Source: Sporomusa ovata DSM 2662 (GTDB lineage Bacteria > Bacillota > Negativicutes > Sporomusales > Sporomusaceae). Taken from it: DNA of 64,000 nucleotides. This document shows, in pieces, positions 25,196 through 33,618 of the stretch. Position numbers and translations under genes: made by a program. Location: NCBI RefSeq assembly GCF_000445445.1, contig NZ_ASXP01000005.1, forward strand, positions 434,053 through 498,052, in the 5' to 3' direction. The notes under the pieces are model-generated. The model was not told the origin of the DNA. It searched no databases and saw only the letters and a list, made by a program, of their open reading frames with translations. Position 1 is the first letter of the stretch, and every line of letters begins with the position of its first letter.

Positions 25196-25786
25196 TTGAG
25201 TGAGCATACTACGGAATCTAAGCTTAGCAGTACCTGGGGACAAAATAGCGATCTGGAAAATGCTTTACTAGTTGGGATGCATGGTATCCCTGAATTAAAA
25301 AAAGACGAGAAAGCCTATTACCTCGGTCAATTTAAGGAGCGTATCATTAAGTTGCTTACAAAAAAACAGGTAGCTGAACCAATCATTTATCCAGAGATTA
25401 TTCAAGCGCTCAAAGATAAATATACCGATAAAATGCTCATTGATGGGACCATTGCCCCACAGTTTTATGAGAAATACACTAAACTGGCCTCTGACATGAA
25501 GGTGCCCTATACAATATTACACGGCTCTGAATATAAGGACGGGGCAGGCTTAATCATCGCAAGCAAACAAGCGGTGGACTATACAAATATTCAGGTTGAA
25601 TCACGGCATAGAAGACTGCGGCGGCTAGGTCTTTCTCATAATTTGATTGACGCCGTCGGTAAAAAGGTTTGCAAAAAATGCTATAAAGAAATTGAACAAG
25701 TTGCCCCACAAGAAGAAAAAAACTATTGCCAGTTATCGTGGATAAATCATTTGTTGGGTGAGCGGTGCCCCGTCCATAAAGAATAG
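25196..25786 (+). CDS. YueI-family protein (DUF1694)
   Basis: 196 residues from TTG at 25196. The core GMHGIPELKKDEKAYYLGQF, RERII/KLLTKKQV and GAGLIIASKQAVD match Bacillus YueI, a small cytosolic protein of unknown function. The C-terminal third (KVCKKCYKEI, RCPVHKE) adds a CxxC-type pair and is longer than the Bacillus protein. Confidence 0.75.
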   Translation: MSEHTTESKLSSTWGQNSDLENALLVGMHGIPELKKDEKAYYLGQFKERIIKLLTKKQVAEPIIYPEIIQALKDKYTDKMLIDGTIAPQFYEKYTKLASDMKVPYTILHGSEYKDGAGLIIASKQAVDYTNIQVESRHRRLRRLGLSHNLIDAVGKKVCKKCYKEIEQVAPQEEKNYCQLSWINHLLGERCPVHKE

Positions 25787-25819
25787 CCATACCATACTCT
25801 TCGGTAGCTATGATTTTCA

Positions 25820-26075
25820 TTATTTTCTTTCACGTTTCCAAAAATATCACGAATAATTTTATCTTGCCATGGTAATAGTTCAAAAGGAACCCCTCGCCAC
25901 TGGCCTTTGGTATGTTTTAAGTAGTTGATAAAGCTAACTGCATGATTTTTAAGTAGATCTGGGCGATGGATACCTGTGGTACCTGCTGCCAATAACCTGA
26001 CGGGATTTTAACAATTGTGCCATGCTTACTGATAAATTCTTCGGCTTCCTTCCACCGGGCATAGGTGTAGCTGCT
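25820..26075 (-). pseudogene. Prophage terminase small/large subunit remnants
   Basis: On the minus strand YARWKEAEEFISKHGTIVK and PSGYWQQVPQVSIAQ come from a P27-type terminase small subunit. They are joined by a deletion and frameshift to INYLKHTKGQWRGVPFELLP, the start of a large subunit. A packaging-module scar; another head-gene scar lies at 49-50 kb. Confidence 0.75.
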
Positions 26076-26136
26076 AACCTTCAATAACCATGCCTTGCTC
26101 AGTACTTTTGTCCATGAATGTTGAAGGTTGCTCTCT

Positions 26137-26201
26137 TGTTTTGCCTCATTTTTTAGGTGTATAATGCCAGTATTAGCTGGTACCGGGGTGAAAATGAAAA
26201 A
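26137..26201 (+). repeat. 65-base promoter-bearing repeat, copy 1
   Basis: Nearly identical to 60486-60551. Contains TTGTTT and TATAAT 18 bases apart, then CCAGTATTAGCTGG and GGGGTGAAAATG. Downstream, AACCACGG pairs with CCGTGGTT (26200-26237), so a short transcript ending in a hairpin is possible here. Confidence 0.55.
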
Positions 26202-26298
26202 ACCACGGCGAGGATCCCTCAATCCCGTACCGTGGTTACCAAAATAAACAACATGGTCATATTATCACGTTACGAGATACATTTCAATATTAATACGC

Positions 26299-26778
26299 AT
26301 ATTTTTAGTTTCAAGTAAGATTCTTTCCGTTTGTCCTCATTGTAGCACTCCTCTTTCTTGTCATGACCACAGAGTCCGTTACGTGAAGCTTCGTTGCGGC
26401 ATTCGTGTGGCTCTTGCAGTGCCTCGTGGGTATTGTGCTAAATGTCAGCGGCTGCATACCGAACTGCCGAGTTTCGTAAGGCCATATAAACATTATGAAG
26501 CTTCGGTTATGCAAGATGTCGTTGATGATAAATCGCTCATGACTTGCCCCGCTGATGACTCAACCATACGCAGATGGAAAGCTGAATTTTCGGCTTCAGC
26601 ACCATATATAGAAACTTTGCTTCATGCCGCATGTGCGAAAAAAGTTCCTCTGTTTGGTGAACCCCTGCTTGCAATCCTTCGCCGAAAGATTCGCCGTTGG
26701 TCCATTCTTGTCACGCCATTGCTCTGCGCTAGCGATTTCTATCCTGCCACCCAGTTTGCCTTGGTGCCGCCGGGGTAA
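26299..26778 (+). CDS. DUF6431 zinc-ribbon protein of the IS
   Basis: About 159 residues. The frame is open well upstream of the GTG at 26383 and encodes a zinc ribbon (VCPHC...SCHDH, then GYCAKCQ) followed by LHTELPSFVRPYKHYEASV, the DUF6431 signature. No good ATG is seen at the left; ATA or ATT near 26299-26320 may start it, or the 5' end has changed. These proteins accompany this IS type. Confidence 0.65.
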   Translation: MFLVSSKILSVCPHCSTPLSCHDHRVRYVKLRCGIRVALAVPRGYCAKCQRLHTELPSFVRPYKHYEASVMQDVVDDKSLMTCPADDSTIRRWKAEFSASAPYIETLLHAACAKKVPLFGEPLLAILRRKIRRWSILVTPLLCASDFYPATQFALVPPG

Positions 26779-26817
26779 GGGTATATACTCTCTTTTAAAA
26801 GAAGGGAGTTGTTATCT

Positions 26818-28164
26818 GTGATAAAATCAGCAGAAGAAATCGCCGCAAAGCGTTTTGAAATCATCAGTTCTTTGCTTGATGCGGCACTCGATCCGTCCTT
26901 ACTCATTAGCAAGAAGAAAGAGGTTGCCTGGCATACTGGCAAATCGTATCGCACCATTGGGCGATGGCTAACGGCTTATCAAGCGGACGGTTTTGAGGGT
27001 TTGAAACCCAAGACAACCGTTCCCAAAACAGCTTTTGCACTGCCGGAAGGTTATGCAGATATTGTTGAGGCTGCGATTACGCTTCGGCGGGAATGTCCGT
27101 CCCGGAGTGTGCGGGACATCATCCAAATCCTTGAGCTTGAAGGCGTTGTTCCAAAGGATACCATTAGCCGCAGCACCTTGCAGCGTCATTTGCAAAAAGC
27201 AGGATTTGGTATGCGGCAAATTCGTATGTATTCCAAAACAAGCCCGGCAGCTCGCCGTTTTGCCAAGCCGCATCGCGGTATGCTTTACCAAGGGGATATC
27301 AAGTATGGACCATATTTGCCAATTGGCAAGGATGATGCCAAAAAGCAGGTTTACCTTGCTGCTTGGATTGACGATGCCACACGTTTCATTGTTAGTGCGA
27401 AGTTCTATGAAAACCAGAAGCTCGACATCATTGAAGATACGCTCAGAGACGCCATCTTAACACACGGATTGCCGGATGCTGTCTATGTGGATAATGGTAA
27501 ACAATATCGCAGCAACTGGCTGACCAAGGCATGCGCAAAACTTGGCATTAAGCTTCTTCATGCGCGGCCGTACCATCCCGAAGGGAAAGGTAAAATTGAA
27601 AGGTTCAATCGCCGCTTGGATTCTTTTCTTGCTGAGGCTTCCTTACAAAAACCGCAAAGCCTGGAAGAACTCAATCATTACCTTGATTTGTGGATACAGG
27701 AAAAGTACCATAAGGATCCACATGCCGGACTTGACGGAGTATCACCGGAAATTGCTTACCTAACCGATAAAAAGGCGCTTAGATTTCCAGACATCGAAGC
27801 TTGCCGTGAGGCATTTTTGCATACGGAGGAACGTGAGGTAGACAAAACCGGCTGTATCAGCTTCAATGGCAGTAAATATGAAGTGAGCATGAAACTGATT
27901 GGCCGCAAGGTCGAAGTCCTCTATGATCCTACCTGGCAGGACGAATTAGAAATTCATCATACCGATTTTCCCGCGTTTAAAGCCAAACGGCTGCAAATTG
28001 GAGAAAACTGCCGGCAAGTGGAATTGTTTCCTGAAACACTAGAAAAGGTAACCGCCCAGAGTTCACGCATGCTGGAGGGATTAAAAAACAAATCAGTACA
28101 GCCTAAAGCCACCATTGCGACAAGCTTTAGCAGCATGGCAAAGGGACTAACGCCAAATGTATAA
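26818..28164 (+). CDS. DDE transposase/integrase of the IS
   Basis: 448 residues from GTG at 26818 (AGGGAG upstream). Helix-turn-helix N-terminal region (GKSYRTIGRWLTAYQADG), integrase core with catalytic D in QGDIKYGP, D in VYVDNGKQY and E in GKGKIERFNR, and a Mu-transposase-like C-terminal domain. It cuts and joins the IS ends with help of the ATPase whose gene overlaps by 8 bases. Confidence 0.9.
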   Translation: MIKSAEEIAAKRFEIISSLLDAALDPSLLISKKKEVAWHTGKSYRTIGRWLTAYQADGFEGLKPKTTVPKTAFALPEGYADIVEAAITLRRECPSRSVRDIIQILELEGVVPKDTISRSTLQRHLQKAGFGMRQIRMYSKTSPAARRFAKPHRGMLYQGDIKYGPYLPIGKDDAKKQVYLAAWIDDATRFIVSAKFYENQKLDIIEDTLRDAILTHGLPDAVYVDNGKQYRSNWLTKACAKLGIKLLHARPYHPEGKGKIERFNRRLDSFLAEASLQKPQSLEELNHYLDLWIQEKYHKDPHAGLDGVSPEIAYLTDKKALRFPDIEACREAFLHTEEREVDKTGCISFNGSKYEVSMKLIGRKVEVLYDPTWQDELEIHHTDFPAFKAKRLQIGENCRQVELFPETLEKVTAQSSRMLEGLKNKSVQPKATIATSFSSMAKGLTPNV

Positions 28165-28957
28165 AGCATTCTTTTCCATGAAGCATACGCCCTTTACCAA
28201 CAGCATTCCGGTAGACAGCCTATATATGTCAGATGCTGTGAATGAAAGCCTTGGCAGGCTTTGTTACGCTGCGGAAAATCAACTGTTTGCCGTGGTTACT
28301 GCCGAGGTTGGATGTGGAAAAACAACGCTGATCCGAAGGCTTTCGAAAAGCTTGGACCCGGAAGAATATCTTGTGCTCTATCTTTCTGATTCACAGCTGA
28401 CACCGCGCTGGTTTTATAACGGACTTCTACAGCAGCTTGGCGCCGAGGGAAAATTCTATCGTGGTGACGCGAAACTTAGCCTGCATCGACAGCTTGAATA
28501 CATGCGTGAGGTCAAGCACAAGAAAGTTCTCACCATCGTGGATGAGGCACATCTTTTAAAACGTGAAACCCTGGAAGAAATCCGGTTCATGTTAAATTAC
28601 CAAATGGATTCGCAAAATCCAATGGCGCTTATCCTCGCAGGTCAGAATGAATTGTGGGATAAGCTGAATCTACAGGTTTATGCCGCTGTTCGCCAAAGAA
28701 TCGATTTAAAATGCAATCTGCCGTTCCTTGATCGTTCGCAAACAGAAGGCTACATCAAAGCGCATCTTGTTTATGCCGATGGGCAGCAGGACATCTTTAC
28801 AGATAAAGCCATTGATGAAATCTACAAATATTCATCCGGCGCGTTTCGTGCCGTTAACAAAGTCTGTATGCACAGCTTACTGAGTGCGGCGCAACGAAAC
28901 AAAAAGCTTATTGATGAGCATTTGATTCATCTCGTCATTGAGAGTGAACTTCCATAA
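28157..28957 (+). CDS. TniB/ExeA-like AAA ATPase of the IS
   Basis: 266 residues. Walker A in AEVGCGKTTLIRR, Walker B in LTIVDEAHLL, sensor region ILAGQNELWDKL. Such ATPases assist target selection by the partner transposase. Intact. Confidence 0.9.
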   Translation: MYKAFFSMKHTPFTNSIPVDSLYMSDAVNESLGRLCYAAENQLFAVVTAEVGCGKTTLIRRLSKSLDPEEYLVLYLSDSQLTPRWFYNGLLQQLGAEGKFYRGDAKLSLHRQLEYMREVKHKKVLTIVDEAHLLKRETLEEIRFMLNYQMDSQNPMALILAGQNELWDKLNLQVYAAVRQRIDLKCNLPFLDRSQTEGYIKAHLVYADGQQDIFTDKAIDEIYKYSSGAFRAVNKVCMHSLLSAAQRNKKLIDEHLIHLVIESELP

Positions 28958-28961
28958 CGAC

Positions 28962-29006
28962 CTAAAAATTGGTATCTGCCGAGAGATGCCAATTTTTAGA
29001 TCGTTA
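28962..29006. repeat. Palindrome at IS right end
   Basis: Arms of about 18 bases (ACGACCTAAAAATTGG and its complement) around CTGCCGAGAG. It follows the ATPase stop, so it may be a terminator as well as part of the IS end. Confidence 0.6.
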
Positions 29007-29333
29007 TGCGGCAAAAATGCCGGGCAGATTTTGGCACATGTCGCGAGCAAGGCAAGGACAAAAATAGCGAGCAGCTACACATAGGCTTGGCAGTACCCGG
29101 CAAAAGCAGCCATATCAATTGTTGTCCTCTAGTTGTTTGGTCAAGCGACGCCATTCTTTCTTGGCATCATTATCAAGTCAACTAGGGCATTTCGGGCGCT
29201 TTTTTTGTCGGCGTCAGTTCATTATTTAGTTGGCGCTTACCCGCATTACCCTCTAATATTTTTAGAGCTGTCGGTTTTGGCTTTCTTCCTTTTATGGCTA
29301 TAGATATCACCTCCTCATTTTGGGCAACAAAAA
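29007..29333. other. Intergenic without gene
   Basis: No open frame with family resemblance. The part after about 29258 belongs to the hsp20 duplication and includes about 32 bases that are missing in the 6.1-kb copy. Confidence 0.5.
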
Positions 29334-29357
29334 AGGAAGCCGTCAATTGGCTTCCCG
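29334..29357 (-). terminator. Terminator of hsp20 copy 2
   Basis: Same GGAAGCC/GGCTTCC stem and T run as at 6143-6170. Confidence 0.82.
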
Positions 29358-29379
29358 TATTCTGAAGTATGTGTTTGAA

Positions 29380-29823
29380 TTAACGAATAGTGATAGTTTT
29401 GTTGCCACTAGCTGTATTTTCTTTCTTGGGAAGTGTAACTGATAAGACCCCATCGGAAAATTCTGCGTCGATGTTTTCTTCACGTACATTTCTCACATAA
29501 AAGCTTCTGCTGAACTGACCATAGCGTCTTTCACGGCGTAAATAGTTGCTTTCTTTTACTTCCGCTTCATCATCTCTTTGGGCAGAAATCGTTAAGTAAT
29601 CATTTTCGAAATTGATTGTAATATCATCTTTTTTAATACCTGGTAAATCCGCCTTAACCACGTAGGATTCATTTGTTTCTGTTAGGTCAACATGAAAACT
29701 ATTTCCTGCTGTGTTAAAAGGAGCAAAAAAATCTTCCTTAAAGAATTGGTCAAAAATCTGATTAAAAAATTGGTCTCTTGGAATCAAATCATTTCTCTTA
29801 TTAAACGGAACTAGGTTAAACAT
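29380..29823 (-). CDS. Hsp20/alpha-crystallin small heat-shock protein, copy 2
   Basis: 147 residues, identical to copy 1 except Ser for Cys in the AEF-DGVLS segment. RBS AAGGAGGAG and promoter are also duplicated. This copy keeps the complete downstream neighbour on the promoter side (30002-30454), so it is probably the parent copy. It lies 370 bases from the IS right end, which could have promoted the duplication. Confidence 0.93.
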   Translation of the reverse strand: MFNLVPFNKRNDLIPRDQFFNQIFDQFFKEDFFAPFNTAGNSFHVDLTETNESYVVKADLPGIKKDDITINFENDYLTISAQRDDEAEVKESNYLRRERRYGQFSRSFYVRNVREENIDAEFSDGVLSVTLPKKENTASGNKTITIR

Positions 29824-29865
29824 AACTTTACTCCTCCTTACTCAGAGAATTTTTTATTTGATTTA

Positions 29866-29893
29866 ATTATATCAAAAAGTCAGCAAAAGTCAA
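29866..29893 (-). promoter_or_regulatory. hsp20 copy 2 promoter
   Basis: TTGACT and TATAAT, 16-base spacer, identical to the copy 1 promoter. Confidence 0.7.
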
Positions 29894-30001
29894 AAGATCA
29901 AAAAGTCATATACGTCTACTTTAAGCAGGAAAAATACTATTAATTATAATATCTCCTTTTTTCGTTGCGTTATTCACACTATCTCCCAATTTCAAATTCT
30001 T

Positions 30002-30454
30002 TTAGATTAATATTTCGGCTTTTGCCTCAGACAAAGCGACGACTATTGGCTCAATATCAATTCCATTATCCCGATAGCCTTGCCTAATAATCTCAAAGTA
30101 ATATTCGCTAGGTATTACCGGCATTGTTTCATATTGCCTGGCCATTACGTACACCAGGGCCGCTCGTTCTCCGTCAGCGGTGCTAACGGTGACAACTTCT
30201 TTACCATACAGTCTTGGGTAGCCCTCGTAACGATCTAACTCTTGCTCACAATCTTTCGTGATTGTCCAGAGCACAACCGGAACCGAGCATCCAGCATTAC
30301 GCTCCACATTTGCTACTCCAGTCTGTTTTCCCCGGAAGGTAAGTTTATAATCGAATAATTCACCTTTGCCAATAACCTTTGTCTTGGGGCAACGTTTCTT
30401 CATTTGCTTGAGGTTCAAATTACTGCCATAAGCAGCATAAATCTTTGTTTCCAT
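30002..30454 (-). CDS. Gamma-glutamylcyclotransferase-like protein
   Basis: 150 residues from ATG at 30454 with AAGGAG six bases upstream; the ATG at 30481 lacks a site. YAAYGSNLN is the substrate-binding loop of the AIG2/GGCT fold and DRYEGYP holds the catalytic Glu. Members cyclise gamma-glutamyl amines to 5-oxoproline, though many bacterial ones are of unknown substrate. Its 3' part is repeated at 6818-6980. Confidence 0.85.
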   Translation of the reverse strand: METKIYAAYGSNLNLKQMKKRCPKTKVIGKGELFDYKLTFRGKQTGVANVERNAGCSVPVVLWTITKDCEQELDRYEGYPRLYGKEVVTVSTADGERAALVYVMARQYETMPVIPSEYYFEIIRQGYRDNGIDIEPIVVALSEAKAEILI

Positions 30455-30492
30455 CAGTTTCTCCTTCGTACGTTCTATCACATATCATCAAA

Positions 30493-30523
30493 GCCAACAA
30501 GGGGCGTGTTGCCCCTTGTTGGC
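30493..30523. other. Perfect 13-bp hairpin
   Basis: GCCAACAAGGGGC and its complement around GTGTT. No strong T run either side; probably a terminator for a lost gene or a structural element upstream of the GGCT gene. Confidence 0.5.
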
Positions 30524-30667
30524 TATCCTTCATTTCAGGCGGCCTTCCTCCAGGCTGAGTTTCCACTAAGATTTCTCAAAAAATGGAGTCTGCAGGTTTC
30601 AAATTCTTTCCCAATCAAGCCTAGCCGCAGCATCCAACCTAATAAAGGTATATTTTTCATTGTCAGT

Positions 30668-30747
30668 CTCTAAGCTCCGGTCTATAAATTAATTCAATTG
30701 AAGCATAAAAAGCATTGAGATCGACGTGTAAAATCGTTCGAGACAAA
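30668..30747 (-). pseudogene. 5' fragment of dinB with promoter region
   Basis: On the minus strand reads LSRTILHVDLNAFYASIELI then RPEL, the start of DNA polymerase IV as at 57784, with the same AAGGAGGAG site and upstream DNA. Only about 26 codons remain. Confidence 0.85.
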
Positions 30748-30770
30748 AAAACTCCTCCTTACATTCCAGA

Positions 30771-30806
30771 ACGTGTGTTTGTTTTTATTATGGAACAAAT
30801 GTTCTT
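30771..30806 (-). promoter_or_regulatory. LexA boxes of the dinB fragment
   Basis: GAACGTGTGTTT at 30771 and GAACAAATGTTC at 30795 fit the Gram-positive SOS box GAAC-N4-GTTC. They match the pair upstream of intact dinB. Confidence 0.8.
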
Positions 30807-30925
30807 GGATGTAAAGAGGAGTTAAATGGTACTTTTGCCTTATATAATTATTTTACTGGCCTGCAGGGGTTTGTATTTATGTTATAGAAACAGCTACTTA
30901 TATTAAAATAAAGGAGCTTAGGATA

Positions 30926-31303
30926 ATGGGTTTTTTAGACGGTTTAATGGGAAACGCATCAGAAGTTCGCATTGAGGACATTCAAAGTGAATATGCAAAT
31001 ATTCTTGCCCCTTCCGAATCAATTGAAAAGGCTTATAAGCTTCTTCGCGATATGTTCATTTTTACTAACAAACGCCTGATTCTAGTTGATAAACAAGGTT
31101 TAACTGGAAAGAAGTTAGACTACCATTCTATTCCATACAAAAGCATTACCCACTTTAGTATCGAAACTGCCGGTCACTTTGATCTAGATGCCGAATTGAA
31201 AATATGGATTTCAGGGCAGGCAACACCCATTGTGAAGCAGTTTAATAAAAGCCTAAATATTTATGAACTCCAAAGTGTACTTGCTAACTATGTATTAAGG
31301 TAA
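30926..31303 (+). CDS. Bacterial PH-domain protein
   Basis: 125 residues, AAGGAG upstream. A single PH-like domain: RDMFIFTNKRLILVDKQG, KKLDYHSIPYKSITHFSIET and a C-terminal helix ELQSVLANYVL. This matches the short bPH_1 (YvbH/YozO-type) proteins of Firmicutes, cytosolic, function unknown. It sits inside the SOS-remnant region but has no LexA box directly upstream on its strand other than those at 30771-30806. Confidence 0.82.
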   Translation: MGFLDGLMGNASEVRIEDIQSEYANILAPSESIEKAYKLLRDMFIFTNKRLILVDKQGLTGKKLDYHSIPYKSITHFSIETAGHFDLDAELKIWISGQATPIVKQFNKSLNIYELQSVLANYVLR

Positions 31304-31355
31304 TATTAAATCTAACCGTTGCCTAGCTTAACAACACAAGGCCTTTATTTGAACA

Positions 31356-31390
31356 AAACTCCCTGCCTAATTACTCGCAGGGAGTTTCAA
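31356..31390. terminator. Terminator between convergent genes
   Basis: 11-bp stem AAACTCCCTGC/GCAGGGAGTTT. Confidence 0.75.
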
Positions 31391-31464
31391 CTTTAATATA
31401 ACGATACAAATTCAGCGTTCTTCAATAACTGATATTAATATTAGCGCAAAACACCCATAGCTTC

Positions 31465-31942
31465 TTAATCGTCAATTAACGCTACCACAATGTCTCCATT
31501 ACTTGCATTGTTCTGTTGCCAAACAATTAAGTAGTCTCCGTCTAAAATACCAGCGTTGATCATACTCACCCTTAACCGATAGCATAAACACATTATCTTC
31601 ACTACCGATCAATTCAGCAGGTAAGGGATATGTTTCTTCCACATTTTCAACGGCAAGTATCGGCTGCCCGGCAGTAACAAGGCCAACGAGAGAACTGGAA
31701 TTACTGTCTTTTGTCGCCACGACGCTTCATCAAGTACATCAATGGCTCGTGGTTTAGTAGGATCACGTTTTATATAACGATTCCAGCTAAGTCAGATAGG
31801 AATGCACGGTAATAAAACTGCTGCTAAGTCCGACTACTTCTCCGATTTCCCTGACCGACGGAGGATAACCCTTAGCCCGAAGGTTTTCTTTTATATAATC
31901 GAGTATTTGTTTTTGCCTTTTGTTTAGTGAACTAACGGTCAT
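31465..31942 (-). pseudogene. lexA: lexA, frameshifted and C-terminally truncated
   Basis: The winged-helix part is clear (LNKRQKQILDYIKENLRAKG, PPSVREIGEVVGLSS) and is followed after a frameshift by RYIKRDPTKPRAI, then LVGLVTAGQPILAVENVEET and SEDNVFMLSVKGE in other frames. A base is missing at the catalytic Ser segment (GE-SMINAGILDG) and the gene stops at NGDIVVALIDD, before the catalytic Lys. At least three lesions. Start chosen at 31942 with GAGGTG upstream. Confidence 0.9.
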
Positions 31943-31987
31943 TTTCATCACCTCTATGGCAATTGTACCATAAAGTGTTAGAAAAAA

Positions 31988-32066
31988 GAACATTAGTTCG
32001 CAAATATTGTCGAACATACTTGCGCAGAACATATGTACTGTGCTAAAATAAATCAAACATATGTTC
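31988..32066. promoter_or_regulatory. Four LexA boxes between lexA and yneA-like remnants
   Basis: GAACATTAGTTC (31988), GAACATACTTGC (32012), GAACATATGTAC (32027) and AAACATATGTTC (32055). Same spacing as the divergent control region at 58680-58763. Confidence 0.85.
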
Positions 32067-32084
32067 AGAAGAGGTGCTAATATT

Positions 32085-32123
32085 ATGAGAAAGACTATTA
32101 GGAAACCGTCCCAATTGGCATAA
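32085..32123 (+). pseudogene. yneA-like start fragment
   Basis: ATG after GAGGTG begins MRKTIRKPSQLA and stops; only the first four residues match the yneA-like protein at 58781 (MRKSV). The rest of the gene was lost. Confidence 0.7.
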
Positions 32124-32143
32124 ATCGTCTAATCTTCGAAAAA

Positions 32144-32194
32144 GAAATACCGTAAACTGATAACCACCATGAATGACCACCATTTTACGGTATT
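32144..32194. repeat. Dispersed hairpin, ACCGTAAA type
   Basis: AATACCGTAAA pairs with TTTTACGGTATT around paired GGT segments. Resembles the hairpins at 43398, 51003 and 59066, each placed behind small genes. Confidence 0.5.
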
Positions 32195-32255
32195 ATTATT
32201 TACACTGAATTACTGCTGAATTCCAAGGAACTAATAGTTAAGGGTCCTGCGACCA

Positions 32256-33572
32256 TCAACCCTGTCCCATCGTAATTTCACTGTACATGGCAGCTAAAAA
32301 TTTCACACTATTAGCAATTACTGTCTCGTCAATATCGAAAGCCGCATTATGGTGACCACCACCGGTAGGCGTTCCATATAAAACAAACATAGCCTTGCCG
32401 CCCCGGTTTTGCACCTGTTTCATCATTGCAGTGAAATCCTCTGAACCATTCAAACCAGCTTCAGGCAAAAGTTGACTAACAGATGGTAGCGCACTAGCAA
32501 CTTTAGAGGCCAAAGCAACCAATTCTGGCGAATTGACACCGCCACAGGCGACAGCAGCAGGTGTAATTTCTAATTCAAGGCCATACATCATAGCAACACC
32601 TGTTACTATCTCCTTGGCTCTTACGACCATATAATCATTAATCGCATCTGTCGCGCCCCGCGTTTCTAAACGAAAACTAGCTTTATCAGCAATGACATTC
32701 CAATCTGTACCTGCGTTCATAACCCCGACATTAATCTGTGATGCCCCGTTACCATGCCGGGCAATAGCGTATAAATTGGTTACCGCTGTGCAGGCACCCA
32801 GCAAAGCATTCTTACCTTCATCCGGACGGATCGCCGCATGAGCAGCCCGCCCACGGTAGGTAACCATAAACCGCGACATAGGGTATATATTATTTACATT
32901 TACAGCAATCTGCCCAATTTGTTTGAGACTAGTGCCAACATGTCCCCCGAATAGGTAATCAACATCATCAACCACTCCAGCAGACACCATAGCAGCCGCT
33001 CCAGAGAGATTTTCTTCATTTGGTTGAAAAATCAACTTTACGGTACCATGAATCATGTCCCGGTTTTCACTGAAATAGCGCGCTAACAATAAGCCTGTCG
33101 CGGCATGAGCATCATGCCCGCACATATGTGCACAGCCAGGATTCTGCGAAATAAAATCTTCATCAGCTGGCCGGTGTCCGGAATCATTTGCTTCACACAC
33201 TTCATTGGAGTCGATGTCAAAGCGAAAGCCGACAGTAGGGCCGGGCTTATCTCCCTTTAACACCGCTACTACACCGGTAAACCCGCCTTTTGCGGGAGAA
33301 ATGAATTCTTCTTTTACGCCAAACGATAGCGCGCGCTTATACTCTTCATCATGTCTTTGGGCATCCGGTAATTGGATTTGTTTAGCTGCAGCAATCACAT
33401 CTTTTCCTAAAAGCAGCGAATAACCCCAGCCGGATAATTTATCAGCAATAAACCCAGTTGCATAATATTCGAGCCAGCCTGTTTGTGGACATTTATGGAG
33501 TTGACGGCGCCACTCTACTGCTTCTTTAAAATACCCGTCAATTATTTTTTCCTGCTTGCGATACATTTCCAT
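32256..33572 (-). CDS. M20 amidohydrolase, AbgA/AbgB-like
   Basis: 438 residues. M20D peptidase: RRQLHKCPQTG near the start, metal-site motifs FRFDIDSNEV, HMCGHDAHAA and FQPNEEN, dimer domain in the middle, and GSEDFTAMM near the end. Relatives hydrolyse aminobenzoyl-glutamate, indole-acetyl amino acids or N-acyl amino acids. It lies downstream of the symporter genes, so the substrate is probably imported by that carrier. Confidence 0.88.
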   Translation of the reverse strand: MEMYRKQEKIIDGYFKEAVEWRRQLHKCPQTGWLEYYATGFIADKLSGWGYSLLLGKDVIAAAKQIQLPDAQRHDEEYKRALSFGVKEEFISPAKGGFTGVVAVLKGDKPGPTVGFRFDIDSNEVCEANDSGHRPADEDFISQNPGCAHMCGHDAHAATGLLLARYFSENRDMIHGTVKLIFQPNEENLSGAAAMVSAGVVDDVDYLFGGHVGTSLKQIGQIAVNVNNIYPMSRFMVTYRGRAAHAAIRPDEGKNALLGACTAVTNLYAIARHGNGASQINVGVMNAGTDWNVIADKASFRLETRGATDAINDYMVVRAKEIVTGVAMMYGLELEITPAAVACGGVNSPELVALASKVASALPSVSQLLPEAGLNGSEDFTAMMKQVQNRGGKAMFVLYGTPTGGGHHNAAFDIDETVIANSVKFLAAMYSEITMGQG

Positions 33573-33618
33573 CAGCCATACTACCTTTCCTTAATAGTAA
33601 ATACAGACGACTTTAGAA

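Larger units (their letters stand above)
26238..29006 (+). mobile_element. Three-gene insertion sequence (DUF6431, DDE transposase, AAA ATPase)
   Basis: A DUF6431 zinc-ribbon gene, a Mu/IS481-like DDE transposase and a TniB/ExeA-like ATPase lie in one direction with overlapping or close ends. The right end holds a large palindrome (28962-29006). I could not define the left end or a target duplication; the outer borders are estimates. Fragments at 1290 and 6981 show other copies were once present. Confidence 0.8.

Noticed and set aside
27035..27460. Alternative frames within the IS transposase
   Set aside because: The DDE frame explains the region; the other frames lack motifs.
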